Shown here piece after piece: positions 45,495 to 57,910 of a stretch of 64,000 bases of DNA. Position 1 is the stretch's first letter. Each line of letters opens with the position of its first letter. The notes beneath the pieces are model-generated. The model was not told where the DNA came from and searched no databases. It saw nothing but the letters and a program-made list of their open reading frames with translations. The position numbers and the translations under genes are program-made. This DNA comes from Lathyrus oleraceus (Eukaryota > Streptophyta > Magnoliopsida > Fabales > Fabaceae): assembly GCF_024323335.1 (NCBI RefSeq), contig NC_066585.1, positions 77,548,109-77,612,108 of the forward strand. The letters run 5' to 3'.

Positions 45495-46396
45495 AATAAT
45501 TTGCCTAGTGGGTTTTGCCTACTTTTCATATTTGTTGGATTGTATATTTTTCTTTGTGTGACATATTTTTGTGCAATTTGGGATTACTGTATTGTATGTA
45601 ATGATTGAATTGTTTGAATATTAATTCCTTGTATGCTTGGTGATCTTTGTGAGATGAGTTCTACACCTGAACTCGAGTGTACTTAGGATAGGAGAATGGC
45701 GTAGTCTTGTTGACTTGTGTGAAGTTATTCCTTAGCAAGTTGACTTGCAAGTCCATTCACTTGGTGGAGGTCATGTTGGGATCAATAATGTCACACAAGT
45801 AAGTTGTGGTTAGACATTACTCTTTCCAATATAGACCTTAGAAGCCAAGGACCTTAGTTTACCAAGCCCATCTTGGCCTATTCTTAGGATGTAGTGTGAA
45901 AGTCGTTCAAGTGTAAGATTTGATACGATTGTTACGCGATACTACACTCATAAGAGTCTCTCTTGAGAATATTTTCGGAATACGAGTAGTCGTTTCTCCA
46001 ATAATATCCGAAAGATGGGATGATGACTATGGGAACCTCTTGTAGAACATGTTTGGCAGGTTTAAACCTTAGTACACTCCCTTTGGGTGGTTCTTAACCT
46101 AAACTCCATGCTCGTGACTTGCAACAAACCCTTGATTCATGGTTGATCCGTTCAGGTATCCTTAATATCAATGGAACTTGGGTGTTGATAAGGTGTAAAC
46201 CATAATCCACCAAAATGGATGGTTGATATTAAGGATAACATGATCCATCCCATGACCTTTGTTTGGTGTGCTTTGCTTGATCCTTGAGTGTGATTGTTGC
46301 ATTCATGCATTCATGCACCCATTTGCATTCATATCATCAAAATAAATAAGAAAATTTTCAAGGAACTTAAGGGGTTTATTTGCAAAATTTTCAGAC
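45495..46396 (+). other. Leader (5' UTR) of element E
   Basis: Non-coding and closely similar to the leaders of A and C in reverse. Segments at about 46158-46175 and 46225-46240 (CTTAATATCAATGG and TTGATATTAAGG) are complementary and could form a long-range stem. Confidence 0.7.
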
Positions 46397-47817
46397 ATGG
46401 AAAGACAAAGAAGGAATACAAAGAAGTACAGCTTCAGGCAACCAGATTTGAAAGAGTTAAGGAATCTGACATCCTATGTATTAGATCCTTTGGGTTTCAA
46501 GGCTCGTTTTGGGAAGCTTCTTCCTCTTCTGACTACTCAGGTGGATGAAGGATTGGTGAGTGTATTGGTGCAGTTTTATGATCCCTTGTACCGTTGCTTC
46601 ACGTTTCCGGATTTCCAGCTTTTTCCTACCCTTGAGGAGTATGCTTACCTTGTGGGTATACCTATTCTAGACCAGTTGCCGTTCAGTGGTTTGGAGAGTA
46701 TTCCTACTTCTCAAGAGATAGCTGACATGTTACACATAGATGAATCTCTGGTTGGTGCTCATATGACTACCAAAGGTGGAATTCAAGGTCTCCCTTCTGA
46801 GTTCCTCATTGCTCAAGCTACTATATATGGGAAGGCCATGAGTGAGGAAGCCTTTGAGGCCATATTTGTACTTCTCATCTATGGGCTAGTGTTATTCCCC
46901 AACATCGAAAAGTTTGTGGATGTGAACGCTATTAGGATTTTCTCTACCCTTAATCTCGTTCCGACTCTGTTGGGCGATACCTACTTTTCTTTGCATATGA
47001 GGAATGCAAAGGGTGGTGGTGCCATTGTGTGTTGTTTGCCTCTGTTGTATAAGTGGTTTATTTCTCACTTACCTCAGACGGTCGCTTTCAAGGAGAACAA
47101 GGAATGTCTACGGTGGTCCACGAGACTTATGTCTCTCACTAATGATGATATCTCTTGGTATAACCATGTGTATGATGGTGTGCGGATTATTGACTCTTGT
47201 GGCGAATTCTCCAATGTACCCCTTCTTGGTACATGTGGTGGGATTAACTACAATCCTGTTTTGGCACGTCGGCAACTTGGGTTCCCCTTAAAGGATAAAC
47301 CCAATAACATTCTGTTAGAGGGTGTAATCTTTCAGGATGGTAAAGATCCCCAAGGCTTGAAAGCTAGGATGGTCCGCGCTTGGCGCAAGATTCATAGGAA
47401 AGGAAGGAAAGAGTTGGGTCCTAAGAATTGAATCGCTTTGGAGCCTTACACTGTTTGGGTTAGGAAGAGGGCGTCTGAGTATCTCATGCCTTACAAGTAT
47501 CCGAGACCTACACCTAATCAAGGAGTAGAGGAGTTGAGAGACGAAGACCGTTCACGTGCCTGGATCCGTGAACGTGAAGAGTTGCTTCAGCAGATTAAGG
47601 AGAAGGATGCGTTGATTGAGTTTCTTGAGCATCAGGTTATTGATAACCCTGATGATGTATGGACTTCTCTACTTCCTCAGTCTTTTAAGTTCTGGAAGAG
47701 GAGTATGATCGACTCGCCAAAGAGAAGGCCGATATGGAGGTAGCCTGCGAGAGGGAGGTGAAGAGGCTTCGCGCATCTTATCTTCCTGTGTCCCGAGCTT
47801 TAGATGATTGTTTCTAG
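46397..47817 (+). pseudogene. Ogre ORF1 protein, DUF7745-like (element E)
   Basis: An ATG opens a frame of 344 residues (MERQRRNTKKYS...) to a TGA at 47429-47431. The same frame continues (ALEPYTVWVRKRA) to a frameshift near 47697, and the remaining part ends at TAG 47815-47817 after ALDDCF. The intact protein would be about 470 residues. The body is globular, with PLYRCFTFPDFQLF, HLPQTVAFKENKECLRWSTR and SCGEFSNVPLLGTCGGINYN. The end is charged and probably coiled coil (EREELLQQIKEKDALIEFLE). There is no known catalytic motif. The function of Ogre ORF1 is not established; similarity to DUF7745 proteins is from memory. It lies directly upstream of gag with a 240-bp spacer. Confidence 0.85.
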
Positions 47818-48057
47818 GGATCCATAGGATGATTATTTTCCTTTTCTCTTGTATATGATTGACGATGCTGCACTTTTTTCCCTGATATTATTTGATGAGA
47901 TATTTCCATATGTGATAAAATGCTTGATATTTCCAAAATTTGCAAATAAAACTCTAAAGTTCCTTTGAAATAAAAAAAAATCATATGCACAAGCATTGCA
48001 TGCATCATATGCATAAACAGGTTTTGTTTCCGGTCCCTTGCCCTGTGGTCTAACTCT
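47818..48057 (+). other. Spacer between ORF1 and gag (element E)
   Basis: Non-coding, with TTTGCAAATAAAACTC and repeated ATGCATATG-like motifs, matching 23848-24011 in element C. Confidence 0.6.
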
Positions 48058-51000
48058 GTGTCCTTCATTTATTTTGAAGAGAAGCTGACTCATCGGTACT
48101 ACACTAGAGCCAACATTTCAAGACTGATGGATCACTTAGAGCAAGAGAACCGCGAGCTGAAAGAGGAAGTGGACAGATTGACTGCCCTAATGGAGTCACT
48201 CATGGCTGCCCAGAGCCAGTCTTCTCCGACACCTTCAACTCCTCCCCAGAGGACAGTTATCTCCGAGCTTGTCTCCTCTACTGTGCCCGCTGCCAGTGCA
48301 CACTTTGTTCCAACAGCCATGCCAACCGGGTTCCCGTGGGGGATGCCTCCCAATTTCATGCTTGAGGGTCCTGTTCCTACCTTTGCTTCTCTGCCGGCAT
48401 CTAGCCCGGTCCTTGCCGTTCCTCCTCCTGTCGTGCATACTTTACCCAGGGTAGACGACATCATCTATCATTCTGAGCCGTCTGAGGGTCCAGATGTTTA
48501 TGAGAAGATGGATGCTATGAACGATCAATTTCTTGAGCTTCGCAAGGAATTGAAAACTCTCAGAGGGAAGGATCTTTTCGGCAAGTCTGCTGCCGAACTC
48601 TGCTTGGTTCCAAATGTGAAGATCCCTGTGAAATTCAAGGTCCCTGATTTTGAAAAGTACAAAGGAAATACTTATCCTCTCAGCCACGTGGTCATGTATT
48701 CCAGGAAGATGTCGACTTAAACCGATAATAACCAACTACTCATCCACTACTTTCAGGTCAGTCTGTCCGGTGCCGCTTTGCGTTGGTACATGGGTTTAGA
48801 CAGCGCAAACATCCGATCCTTCAATGATCTCGGCGAAGCCTTCGTCAAGCAGTACAAGTACAACGCGGATATGGCTCCCGATAGAGATCAATTGAGAGCC
48901 ATGTCCCAGAAGGATAAAGAAACATTTAAGGAGTACGCCCAGAGATGGCGAGAGGTGGCAGCACAGATCGTGCCTCTGCTAGAAGAGAAAGAGATGACTA
49001 AGATCTTTTTGAAGACTTTAAGTTCTTTTTATTATGAGCGGATGATTGCTAGCGCTCCTTCTGACTTCACCGAGATGGTGAATATGGGGATGCGTCTAGA
49101 AGAAGGGGTCCGTGAAGGACGGTTAACTAGAGAAGAAGGCTCTTCTGCCAAACGATATGGGGCGTTTGCAAAGAAGAAAGATGGAGAGGCACATGCTGTG
49201 ATCTCCCATGAGAAACCAAGAAGACCCTCTGTGAGGAGGAAGACTGTGCGTCCCGCCAGTAACCAGCACCAGGTGGCTCATATAGCACCTGTTTTCAGAG
49301 ACAATCAACAGTATCAGCAACATAGTAACAATTAGCAACCACATCCGCAATATCAGCAACAATAGCACCGACCGCAGCAGCAGGCCTACCAGCCTCGAAA
49401 CACTAATCAAACCAGCATGAGTTACGAGAGGAAAAGGGTCACCTTCGATCCTATTCCTATGACGTACGCAGAGTTATATCCCTCTTTGATAGAAAGGAAG
49501 CTGATTACTCCGAGAGACCCACCGGCTATACCTGCTAACCCCCAGTGGTGGTATAAGCCTGAGTTACATTGTGTTTACCATTCTGGTGCTCCCGGCCACG
49601 ACGTGGAGAATTGTTACCCTTTGAAGACCAAGGTTCAAGACCTTGTGAGGTGTGGTATTCTATGTTTTGAGGACGTAGGCCCTAATGTGAAGAAGAACCC
49701 ATTGCCCGAACATGGGAAATCTGTCAACATGGTCCAGGGTTGCCCTAGAAAATACAAGGTCAAATATGTCAGTCATATTCAACAGTCTCTGGTCCAGATG
49801 CATCGTTTGTTGTGTGACTACATTCATTATGAGCATGACCATGATAGATGTCGAGTCTGCTCTGTTAACCGATTGGGTTGTTTCCAGGTGCGCAAGGATG
49901 TTCAGGAAATGCTGGACGAATGAGTCATTTAGATCCTTCAAAACAGGAATATTGATGAAAATGAGCCTGAGGTCAATGTGATCTCCCCAATGTTCCGGAT
50001 ACCCGAGCCTGTTATCATCAAGTACAATGGTAGCAAGCAGAAGGCTTCTCCCACTCTGATCATTAAGCCTGTTGGTCCTGTGCCTTACTCTTCTGAAAAG
50101 GCAGTTCCCTATCGCTACAACTCCGTAGCAGTAGAGAATGGGAAAGAGGTGTCCTTGCCCTCTTCTTCTGTTGTGAATATTGCCGATGTTAGCGGTTTGA
50201 CCCGTAGTGGCCGTGTATTTTCAGCACCACCGAAGCCTCAAATTAATGCTGATTTTGTTGAGCGCCCGATTGGGAACGTTGTGAATTCTCCGAATCCGGC
50301 ACTTACTGTTAAGCCCTCCTCCGTACTGAAAACTCCTACTTCTGTTGGCCCGAGTGGCAATGTGAAAGAAGACTGTGATGAGATGCTGAGACTCATCAAA
50401 AGGAGCGAGTACAATGTTGTAAACCAACTTCTACAAACGCCATCCAAAATATATGTGTTATCCTTACTCTTAAATTCAGAACCACACCGAGAGGCTCTGC
50501 AGAAGGTGTTGGATGTGGCATATCTAGATCACGATGTCACTTTGGAGCAATTCGATAGCATTGTTGCAAACATTACTGTTGCAACAACCTGAGCTTTTGT
50601 GACTCTGATCTCCCTGAGGAGGGAAGAGACCACAACTTGGCTTTACACATATCTATGAATTACAAAGACGACGCCATGTTCAATGTGCTGGTGGACACCG
50701 GGTCATCATTGAACGTATTTTCAAAGTCCACTCTCTCAAAGCTATCATATCAAGGGCCTCCCATGAGACAGAGTGGAGTAGTTGTGAAGGCTTTCGATGG
50801 GTCTCGCAAAACTGTGATTGGGGAAGTTGATCTCCCAATCAAGATCGGACCAAGTGATTTTCAGATTACCTTCCAGGTTATGGACATTCACCCATCGTAC
50901 AGTTGTCTCTTAGGTAGACCATGGATTCACGAGGCAGGCGCCGTGACGTCCACCCTACACCAGAAACTGAAATTTGTGAAAGACAAGAAGCTGGTGGTGG

Positions 51001-51421
51001 TAGGGGGAGAAAGGGCTCTCCTGGTTAGCCATTTGTCTTCCTTCTCTTATATAGATGTTGAGGTTGAAGTTGGAACTCCTTTCCAAGCTTTATCTATTGC
51101 TAAGCCTATTGAGAAAAGAACTCCTTCATTTTCTTCCTACAAAGATGCAAAGTTGGCCATTGAGCGTGGTGCAACCACTGGTTTAGGAAAAATGATTGAG
51201 TTAGAAAACAATGAGTCCCGGGCTGGCATAGGTTTTTCTTCTGGTACTTTCAACAAACAAGGGTTATTCAAGAGTGGAGGTTTCATCCACACTGGTCTAG
51301 ATGAGGAGCCTGTTGCCGTTTTAGAAGAAGATACAAAGGATTCTAGAAATTTCATCATCCCTGGAGGGGTCTGCAATAATTGGGTCGCTGTGGATATTCC
51401 AACAGTTGTCCATAAGTCAAC
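48058..51421 (+). pseudogene. gag-pro: gag-protease polyprotein (element E)
   Basis: Gag begins at 48058 with a predicted coiled coil (HLEQENRELKEEVDRLTALM), a proline-rich stretch, the Gag core (FKEYAQRWREVAAQIVPLLE near 48930), a glutamine-rich linker near 49300-49390 and a zinc-knuckle-like motif C-x2-H-x5-H-x4-C near 49570. Protease follows with an intact LVDTGSSLNV active site near 50690. An acidic tail runs to the intron donor. Stops lie at 48718 (TAA), 49333 and 49363 (TAG), 49921 (TGA) and 49930 (TAG), all in one otherwise continuous frame, and a frameshift lies near 50580. Most stops are one C-to-T or G-to-A/T change from the codon in element C. No functional Gag-Pro is possible from this copy. 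Confidence 0.9.
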
Positions 51422-51686
51422 GTAATGATCACTTTGTTTAAAAACCCTTCTCCCATGCCAAAAGGAGGAGTGATAACATTGTTGGCTCACAAATACAATG
51501 ATATTTTCATTCAATAAATTCATGTTAAATGTTTGTTTTTCCATTTATTTTCCCTTTTCGCTTTTTGCATGAAATTGGTGATCACATAAAACCTTAAAAA
51601 AATAGAATAAAATTGATCTTTTCATATGCATAATGATTTGCCTTGTTTGAATTCTAAAGCTTTTCATATCCAAAATCATTATGCAG
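51422..51686 (+). other. Ogre intron between protease and RT (element E)
   Basis: The donor GTAATG is at 51422 and the acceptor ATGCAG ends at 51686, giving 265 bp. Removing it joins AC of the last upstream codon to G at 51687, restoring a threonine codon and an in-frame continuation into LISKPIEHNDP. The unspliced frame stops at once (TAA 51423-51425). The precise frame fit supports a real intron. Confidence 0.85.
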
Positions 51687-54600
51687 GTTGATTTCTAAAC
51701 CCATTGAACATAATGACCCAACACCATCTCCTAATTTTGAATTCCCTGTATTTGAGGTAGAGGAAGATGATGTTGAAGAGATTCCTGATGAGATCACTCG
51801 GCTACTAGAGCATGAAGAGAAGATCATTCAGCCGCGTCTTGAGAATCTGGAAACAGTCAACTTGGGGTCTGAAGATTGTGTGCGAGAGGTAAAGATTGGG
51901 GCACTTCTGGAAGAATCTGTTAAGAAGAGGTTGATTAAGTTGCTACAAGAATATGTTGACGTCTTTGCCTGGTCATATGAAGACATGCCTGGTCTAGATA
52001 CTGATATTGTGCAACATTTCCTACCTCTAAAGCCTGAGTGCGTGCCTGTAAAGCAGAAGCTCAGAAGAACTCATCCTGATATGGCAGTAAAGATCAAAGA
52101 GGAAGTTCAGAAGCAAATCGATGCGGGGTTTCTGGTGACTTCTATATATCCTCAATGGGTGGCCAATATTATGCATGTGCCTAAGAAAGATGGAAAAGTC
52201 CGGATGTGTGTGGACTATAGAGACTTGAATAAAGCTAGTCCGAAAGATGATTTCCCTCTACCACATATTGATACGTTGGTAAACAATACAGCTAAATTCA
52301 AAGTCTTCTCGTTTATGGATGGATTTTCCGAATATAATCATATTAAAATGGCACCCGAGGATATGGAGAAGACAACATTCATCACACCTTGGGGAACATT
52401 CTGTTATCGAGTGATGCCCTTCGGTTTGAAGAACGCTGGAGCCACGTATAAACGAGCTATGACCACCTTGTTTCATGATATGATGCACAAGGAGATTGAG
52501 GTATATGTTGACGATATGATTGCTAAGTCAAGAATGGAAGTTGAACATGTAGACCATTTGTTGAAGCTTTTCCAGCGTTTGAGGAAATATAAGCTTCGTC
52601 TGAATCCCAACAAGTGTACATTTGGAGTCCGTTATGGGAAGTTATTGGGCTTCATTGTTAGTGAAAGAGGTATTGAGGTTGATCCTGCAAAGGTCAAAGC
52701 AATACAAGAGATGCCTGCGCCCAAAACTGAGAAGCAAGTCTGAGGTTTTCTTGGCCGCTTGAATTATATCTCCAGATTCATATCCCACATGACTGCCACA
52801 TGTGCGCCTATATTCAAGCTCCTCCAGAAAGATCAGTCCCATGATTGGACCGAGGATTGCCAAAAAGCTATCGACAGTATTAAAGAATATCTGTCTGAGC
52901 CTCCGATTCTGTCTCCGCCTGTAGAGGGAAGACCTTTGATCATGTATCTGACTGTTCTTGAAGACTCGATGGGTTGTGTCCTTGGTCAGCAAGACGAATC
53001 AGGGAAGAAGGAGTATGCTATTTACTACCTGAGTAAGAAGTTCACTGATTGTGAGTCTCGATACTCAATGCTTGAAAAGACATGTTGTGCTTTGGCTTGG
53101 GCTGCTAAGCGCTTACGCCAGTATATGATAAATCATACGACTTGGTTGATATCTAGAATGGATCCAATCAAGTACATCTTCGAGAAGCCTGCTTTAACAG
53201 GGAGAATTGCTCGTTGGCAGATGTTGTTATCTGAGTATGATATTGAGTATCGAGCTCAGAAGGTTATTAAAGGTAGTATCTTGGCTGACCATTTGGCACA
53301 TCAGCCTATTGAAGATTATCAGTCAGTTCAGTATGACTTCCCGGATGAGGAAATTCTGTATTTGAAAGTGAAAGATTGCGATGAGCCTACACTTGATGAA
53401 GGGCCAGAGCCTGGTTCCAGATGGAGTATGGTGTTTAATGGCGCTGTAAATCAGCATGGAAATGGTATTGGGGCCGTGATTATTACTCCTCAGGGCGCGC
53501 ATATTCCTTTTACAGCAAGGCTAACTTTCAAATGCACGAATAATATGGCTGAGTATGAGGCCTATATTATGGGATTGGAGGAATGTATTGATCTAAGGAT
53601 CAAGCATCTTGATGTATATGGTGATTCGTCCCTCGTTGTTAATCAGATTAAGGGTGAATGGGAAATGAATCAGCCTGGCCTCATTCCATACAGAGATTAT
53701 GCGAGGAGGATTTCAACGTTCTTTACTGAGGTTGACTTCCATCATATTTCTCGAGATGAGAATCGGATGGCAGATGCTCTTGCTACGCTTGCTTCAATGA
53801 TTGTGGTTAAATTGTGGAATGAAGTCCCCAATATCACCGTGATGCGCTTGGACAGGCCAGCTCATGTATTTGCAGTAGAAGAAGTAAAAGATGATAAGCC
53901 GTGGTATTATTATATCAAATGTTTTCTTTCAGAGCCAGATTTACCCGCCTAGGGCATCTATAAAAGATAGGAACACTTTGAGGAGATTGTCAGGCAGTTT
54001 CTACCTCAAAGGCGAAGTGCTTTACAAAAGAAATTTTGACATGGTTCTGCTCAGATGCGTGGATAGACACGAAGCAGACCTGTTGATGACTGAGGTCCAT
54101 GAGGGTTCATTTGGTACTCATTCCAATGGACATGTCATGGCTAGAAAGATGTTGAGAGTAGGCTACTATTGGCTGACAATGGAGTCTGACTGCTGCAAAT
54201 TTGTGAAGAAATGCCACAAATGTCAGATTTATGCTGATAAGATTCATATTCCCCCGACACTTTTGAATATGATCTCATCACCATGGCCTTTCTCCATGTG
54301 GGGAATTGACATGATTGGCATGATAGAGCCGAAAGCGTCCAATGGACACAGATTTATTCTCGTAGCAATTGATTACTTCACCAAGTGGGTTGAAGCGGTG
54401 TCGTATGCAAATGTGACCAGGCAGGTGGTCGTGAAGTTTATCAAGAATCAACTCATATGCCGATATGGTGTGCCATATAAGATCATTACTGATAATGGAT
54501 CAAACTTGAATAACAAGATGATGAAAGAGCTGTGTAGTGAATTCAAGATTGCACATCATAATTCTTCTCCGTACAGACCCAAGATGAATGGGGATGTTGA

Positions 54601-55150
54601 AGCTGCTAACAAGAATATCAAGAAAATTATCCAGAAGATGGTTGTTACGTATAAAGATTGGCATGAGATGCTACCATTCATTTTGCATGGCTATCGTACA
54701 TCTGTTCGCACTTCAACAGGGGCGACCCCTTTCTCTCTTGTTTATGGCATGGAGGTTGTACTCCCAGTAGAGGTGGAGATCCCATCAATGAGAGTCTTGA
54801 TGGAGGCCAAGTTGACTGATGTTGAATGGGTTCAGAGTCGTTATGACCAGCTAAACTTGATTGAAGAGAAGAGATTGACTGCCATGTGCCATGGTCAGTT
54901 ATATCAGCAGAGAATGAAGAAAGCTTTTCATAAGAAGGTCAAGCCTCGTGTGTTCCGAGAAGGTGACCTTATGCTCAAGAAAGTCTTGTCTTTCGCGCCC
55001 GATTCCAGGGGCAAGTGGACTCCAAACTATGAAGGTCCATATATTGTTAAGAGAGCCTTTTCAGGCGGTGCTTTGATACTTACAACTATGGATGGGGAGG
55101 ATTTCACTCGTCCTATGAATTCAAATGCAGTCAAGAAATACTTCGCCTAA
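51687..55150 (+). pseudogene. pol: Pol polyprotein: RT, RNase H, archaeal-type RNase H, integrase (element E)
   Basis: RT runs from about 52120 with VPKKDGKVRMCVDYRDLN and YVDD near 52505. A TGA at 52741-52743 replaces the arginine of KQVRGFLGRLNY. The frame continues with the first RNase H (SMGCVLGQ, about 52960) and the second, archaeal-type RNase H (FNGAVNQ, TNNMAEYEA, YGDSSLVVNQ, RMADALATL, about 53430-53800). Here the first catalytic aspartate (FDGA in B) is asparagine and the first glutamate of NNEAEYE is methionine. A frameshift near 53950 leads to integrase, with its H-H-C-C finger, IDMIG, ITDNGSN and NGDVEAAN forming the DDE triad, then YEGPYIV. The stop follows KKYFA. Defective in RT and RNase H. 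Confidence 0.9.
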
Positions 55151-57910
55151 AAATAAAAACAGAATAGCTCGCTAAGTTGAAAACCCGAAAGGGCGGCTTA
55201 GGCAAAAATGAGCGTCTTGGTGAATTGAAAACCCGAAAGGGCGGTCCAGGAAAAAGTTAGAGACATGAAAAATGAATATAGGTATCCCGCTAGATTGAGT
55301 ACCTCATCCCGGGGCAATCTAGGCAAAAATTAGGGATTTGGCAAGTAACTGCATCTTGACAAGACTTTTTTCTACAACTATCGTCCGTTAGAGATCCTTG
55401 CTCATTATCAGCCAAAGTTTCAAATACATCGGGTTCAGAATTGGTGGAGAAATGATCATTATGTTCAATGTAGCCCTTTTCCAATATATATCACCAATTT
55501 CAAATTTTTAAAGATCTATGGAGTCTTGCCATTCGCAGACTACCATTCTATCAAATAAATTTGAGCCTTTTATCCATTGACAGTCTTATCTGTTTCTATT
55601 CAACAAATGTTTTGCATGTTTTGATTAAGAAAATATCATTGTTTTAAACGATCAAAATTTTTATAATTTGTTTTTAAACAAAGTGAACATTCACAATGAC
55701 GAAAGGATACTTAGGAGATCCTCAGTGCTCTCCCAAGGGTGGTATGATTCCCAACAGGGTAAGATTTTTGTCCATATTCCTGGCATGATTGTATCTCCTC
55801 CCTCCGGAACCTTTTGTGGTTTATCCTACCAAGTGGATTGCTTGTTGAGAGTCACCTCTCTTCCCTTCAGCGGAGTAGCAATCTTTCTTCCTCAGCAGCT
55901 TGGATCTCTTTGGGCAAGAGTGGTATTTGGTGGTTGATCCCGATAAATCCTTTATCTCCTTTGATAGATTCCCCAGTAGAGTTGTTGGTGTAGTGGACCT
56001 TGTCTGTGATAACTCTCGTCCCCAGCTAGAATGATTGATGATTCATCCCTTGCAGAGTTCTTTGCTTCCTGGTATCTCTGATCCCCGGCAGATTGGATAC
56101 TCTCCGGTGAACTTGGCTTTCTCTCTTGAGATGTAGTACCGGGTGGTTGATTCCTGGACCTGGTTGTGTTAAATATGTCTGTTTGTCAACATACATCATA
56201 CATAAACCACGCGCATACATGCATAATTATAACATTCATATATTCATGTTGCATTCTTTGCCATATATCGTTGTTTGTTGTCTCCTGCTATTTGGTGATA
56301 TACTTCCCCGAGCAGATATGTGTGTCTGATCTCTCCATATAGAGTCAGCTCCATAGGCAGAAAGCGTCTACCCTTTCTTCCATATTCCCCACCGGGTTAT
56401 ATCCTCGTGGATGTTGATTGTTTTTATTCCTTCCCAACACATATATTGGGATGGTTTTCCCCATTGAGTTATATCCTCACCGGGACAAGTCTTGATTTGG
56501 TGTGCCTATCTAGTTTGATCCTAGATCGGTCTCTTGAGACTCTTTTCCTGTTTCCCCGTGGTAAATGAATAATTGCTCAATAATTAGTAATTATTATCCC
56601 CGGCGGAGTCTGCGGTTCTCTACCCTCATACCGGTAATTGTAAACCCTATTTCTTCCCTTTTTGCAAAGTAACTATTTTTGCTCATCTTTAATTGGTGAC
56701 AATTATCTTCATCCAATATTCGGTGATGATATCTCCTCATCTGCTTGGATAATTGCTCTGATTACGCAATTTATCCCCAGCGGGTCATCTCTCGTCTACC
56801 TTGTTGTTGTTGGTAACGATTGTTTCTCCCCTGAATTGGTCATCATTATATACCTAGTTTCGGTATCCCGATGCCTTTTCTTTTCGGTCGATTTATCCTT
56901 TATTAACCCAGTAACCGGTTGTGGATAATCTTCCATGCGAGTATATTATCTATGTTCTGACGGTAATAGATAGTATATCTCATGCACTCTCGGGTCTGAA
57001 GCCTTTTCTTCTTCCCCAGTTGAGTAAGATTCGTATCCCCTTTGTGGAGTCGAATATCCATCCTGTAATCGAGTTTGCTTTTAGCCCTCTTTTGGATGAT
57101 GAGTGTTTTGGGAATATTCCCCAATTCACGCCTTGGTTGGTCACCTATTATATGCCCAGTAACCGGTATCCCTGGTGTTCCTTCCTCTCTGCTCCCTATT
57201 ATGACTTTTTGTCCCCTGTGGAGTCAGAATCCCTGAGTTGAAGTATACCTTTTAGGTTTTTCTCAGACGTTTTGAAGTTTTGATATCTCTCACCCTTATA
57301 CCGGTCTTGGATATTCATCTCTTCCTGAGCATGTTGTATCTCTCACCCTCATACCTGGCATTCAGATCACATGTCTCCTTGAGCTTATTACCCAGTAACC
57401 GGTAATACCTCGTCCCGCTGCTTCCCCAGGAGTGTCCTTGTGGACATCCCCAGCAAAGTCCCTTAGTGGATTGTTTTCATCCGGATTTTATCCGAAGTAT
57501 CCGTTGTGGATAGTTTTTTGCTGTATTGGCATATTTCCCCAATACATGCATCTTCGAGTCAGCTTGAGTCTTTCCATTGGATCTTTTCCCTTTGGAATTA
57601 TGTTCCCCACGCTTTGAGTCGTGATCTTCTCGTGCATTTTTATCCGTTTTCTATCCCCAGGAGAGTCCCCAGGGTCTTGGTCTCATGGAGTGAATTGCTC
57701 ATATGGATTATCAGTGGCTTCTGATTTCTTTGCTTTTGTGGACACATATCTCCACAGAGTGCTACCATTTTTCATACCTACATTTGCATCATGAGGTCTC
57801 TTAAGGACCAAAATTCGTCTCTTTGTTATTATTTAAGCCCATTCTACCCAATCGAGACGAAGATTTTAACCTTCACTTCTCCGGCTAGAATGACCTTAAA
57901 TAGGGGCATC
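55151..57910 (+). other. 3' UTR and polypurine tract (element E)
   Basis: About 2.76 kb of non-coding sequence, rich in CCCCAG..GAGT and CCCAGTAACCGGTA phrases. It is related to D's 3' UTR but without the expanded ATCCTTGATATGTTCA array. The last bases, AAATAGGGGCATC at 57898-57910, act as the polypurine tract beside the 3' LTR. No gene is visible. Confidence 0.75.

Noticed and set aside
50560..50640. Programmed frameshift between gag and protease in element E
   Set aside because: Element C reads through the same place in one frame, and no slippery site with downstream structure is evident; this is a copy-specific mutation.
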